DNA of 6,481 nucleotides from Clostridiales bacterium. Its GTDB lineage: Bacteria; Bacillota; Clostridia; Oscillospirales; Oscillospiraceae. Position 1 is the first letter of the stretch. Each line of letters starts with the position of its first letter. The position numbers were made by a program, and so were the translations under genes. Below, one piece after another: positions 5,660-6,481 of this stretch. The notes beneath the pieces are model-generated. The model ran no database searches, was not told where the DNA came from, and saw only the letters and a list, made by a program, of their open reading frames with translations. The DNA is taken from the NCBI GenBank assembly GCA_021199695.1, contig JAJQHP010000062.1:1-6481 (forward strand), read 5' to 3'.

Positions 5660-5701
5660 GAAAAGCAGCGGTTTCGACCAAAGAGTACAGTTTCATCGAT
5701 C

Positions 5702-5731
5702 ACAGGCTGCTGAAAGAGCAGCCTGTTTTTT
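5702..5731 (+). terminator. Intrinsic (rho-independent) terminator in the leader of the CapA-family gene
   Basis: A perfect 10-bp stem, ACAGGCTGCT (5702-5711) with AGCAGCCTGT (5717-5726), closes a GAAAG loop and runs into TTTTTT (5726-5731). The T-tract exists only on the plus-strand side. It ends 37 nt before the next start codon. It may terminate citrate synthase read-through, end a short RNA of about 65 nt from the promoter at 5631-5659, or act as an attenuator for the CapA-family gene. Confidence 0.88.
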
Positions 5732-5755
5732 CTGCCCCGGATGCTTGCACCGGAG

Positions 5756-5762
5756 AAAGGAG
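5756..5762 (+). promoter_or_regulatory. Ribosome binding site choosing the ATG at 5769
   Basis: AAAGGAG lies 6 nt before ATG 5769. An ATG at 5658 is in the same frame and open throughout, but it overlaps the -10 box and has no Shine-Dalgarno sequence, so 5769 is the start. Confidence 0.8.
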
Positions 5763-5768
5763 TTGCCC

Positions 5769-6481
5769 ATGGAAGAGAGATATGACCGGCCTCGCCGCTC
5801 CAGGCGCAGCCAGAGAAAACGCCGCAGACTGCGGCCGGGCTTCGTGCTCAACGCCGTCTGCCTTGTCATCATCCTGATCTGCTTCTGCATCGGAGGCGTC
5901 CAGGCAATTCTGGACCACAACGAAGCCAAGGCCCAGGAGGAGGCGGAGGCCGCCGCCCTGGCGGAGCAGGAGGCGGCTGCCCAGAAGGCGGAGGAAGAGG
6001 CCGCCGCTTTGTCGGAGACGGAGTACGACTTCACCATCGCCCTGATGGGGGACGTGAACCTGGACGATACCTGGTACAACATGACTTATCTGGTCGAACA
6101 GGAGAACGGTATCTATGACTGTATCGGTGAGAGTCTGCTGGAGCGGATGCAGAGCGCCGACCTGTTCTGTGTCAACAGCGAGTTTGCCTTCACCGACGGC
6201 GGGACCGCGCTGAACGGCAAGGCCTACACCTTCCGGGCGCAGACCTCCAACATCTCCATCTATGAGACCATGGGGGTGGACCTGGTGACCCTGGCCAACA
6301 ACCACGTCTATGACTACGACGCCGAGGGCCTGACCGACACCCTGGCCACCCTGGACAGCGCAGGCATCGCCCATGTGGGGGCGGGGGAGAATCTGGAGGA
6401 GGCCTGTGAGCCGTACTATGTGGAGTTCAACGGCTACACCGTGGCCTTTGTCAACGCCTCCTGCGCCGAGAACATCCGCTA
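5769..6481 (+). CDS. CapA/PgsA-family (poly-gamma-glutamate synthesis-type) membrane-anchored metallophosphatase-like protein, 3' end cut
   Basis: CapA-family proteins (CapA, PgsA, YwtB) have a calcineurin-like fold on the outer face of the membrane and take part in poly-gamma-glutamate capsule synthesis or export; many clostridial paralogues have no known role. The 237 visible residues start with a very basic cytoplasmic segment (about 1-22, nine of residues 9-20 are Arg or Lys). One membrane helix (about 24-47) and an Ala/Glu-rich probable coiled coil (about 51-82) follow. The domain begins at YDFTIALMGDVNLDD (86-100), then NSEFAFTDGG (136-145, where NLE is usual), KAYTFRA (151-157), VTLANNHVYDYDAEGL (173-188) and GIAHVGAGENLEEA (199-212). 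Probable metal or active-site residues are D95, E138, N178 and H179. The frame has no stop before the window end, so roughly the last third or more is missing. Companion capBC/pgsBC genes are not seen, so a capsule role is unproven. Confidence 0.88.
   Translation, partial: MEERYDRPRRSRRSQRKRRRLRPGFVLNAVCLVIILICFCIGGVQAILDHNEAKAQEEAEAAALAEQEAAAQKAEEEAAALSETEYDFTIALMGDVNLDDTWYNMTYLVEQENGIYDCIGESLLERMQSADLFCVNSEFAFTDGGTALNGKAYTFRAQTSNISIYETMGVDLVTLANNHVYDYDAEGLTDTLATLDSAGIAHVGAGENLEEACEPYYVEFNGYTVAFVNASCAENIR

Larger units (their letters stand above)
5298..5768. other. 471-bp non-coding gap between citrate synthase and the CapA-family gene
   Basis: No convincing gene is present. From left to right it holds about 65 bp of plain sequence with a CGAATTCG palindrome (5331-5338) and a composite palindromic repeat (5365-5522). 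Next come about 110 bp (5523-5630) in which I recognise nothing beyond a pyrimidine-rich run, then a promoter (5631-5659), an intrinsic terminator (5702-5731), and the ribosome site of the next gene. I see no intrinsic terminator directly after the citrate synthase stop, so its transcript may run into the repeat or on to the terminator at 5702. Confidence 0.7.

Noticed and set aside
5490..5696. 68-codon minus-strand reading frame in the intergenic gap
   Set aside because: No recognisable motif. It ends inside the palindromic repeat and starts next to the capA leader terminator. No convincing ribosome site was seen.
5658..5768. In-frame upstream ATG that would extend the CapA-family protein by 37 residues
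   Set aside because: The ATG overlaps the predicted -10 box, lacks a Shine-Dalgarno sequence, and the extension would be encoded through the terminator hairpin. ATG 5769 has AAAGGAG 6 nt upstream.

Overview
The window looks like a chromosomal segment from a GC-rich, spore-forming member of the Clostridia, most likely Oscillospiraceae (Flavonifractor, Lawsonibacter or Oscillibacter-like). This rests on the spore-engulfment gene spoIID, consensus sigma-A promoters with strong Shine-Dalgarno (SD) sites in a high-GC background, a clostridial-type citrate synthase, and a CTCCCTC/GAGGGAG palindromic repeat of a kind I recall as common in gut Oscillospiraceae. The genus is inferred, not proven.

Left part (1-3714, all minus strand). 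Read in the direction of transcription, spoIID (engulfment peptidoglycan hydrolase) is followed by a compact tRNA-modification operon: mnmA (2-thiouridine at U34), tcdA (cyclic t6A at A37) and a NifS/IscS-type cysteine desulfurase cut by the left edge. mnmA/tcdA overlap by 7 nt and tcdA/desulfurase by 4 nt (ATGA). The operon has its own near-perfect sigma-A promoter, whose -35 box contains the spoIID stop codon. The desulfurase is the obvious sulfur source for MnmA. It is also a candidate partner for TcdA, which in E. coli is linked to the CsdA/CsdE sulfur-transfer pair.

Middle (3715-5297). A 212-bp divergent intergenic region separates spoIID from a plus-strand citrate synthase gene. It holds an extended -10 promoter for citrate synthase, a perfect 12-bp palindrome just upstream of the -35 box, and an 8-bp inverted half-site pair bracketing the -10 and start-site region. 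These look like regulator binding sites. All three catalytic residues of citrate synthase are present. It starts at GTG, while spoIID starts at TTG with an excellent SD.

Right part (5298-6481). A 471-bp gap follows citrate synthase. It contains a composite palindromic repeat of about 158 bp, made of two diverged inverted copies of one element. Further right are a promoter, a short leader and a classic intrinsic terminator just ahead of a CapA/PgsA-family membrane-anchored gene cut by the right edge. The promoter-terminator-gene order suggests either a small RNA or a transcription-attenuation leader.

No clearly new defence, mobile or biosynthetic system is visible. The observations most worth a second look are the sulfur/tRNA-modification operon, the composite palindrome, the capA leader terminator and the citrate synthase operator-like sites.
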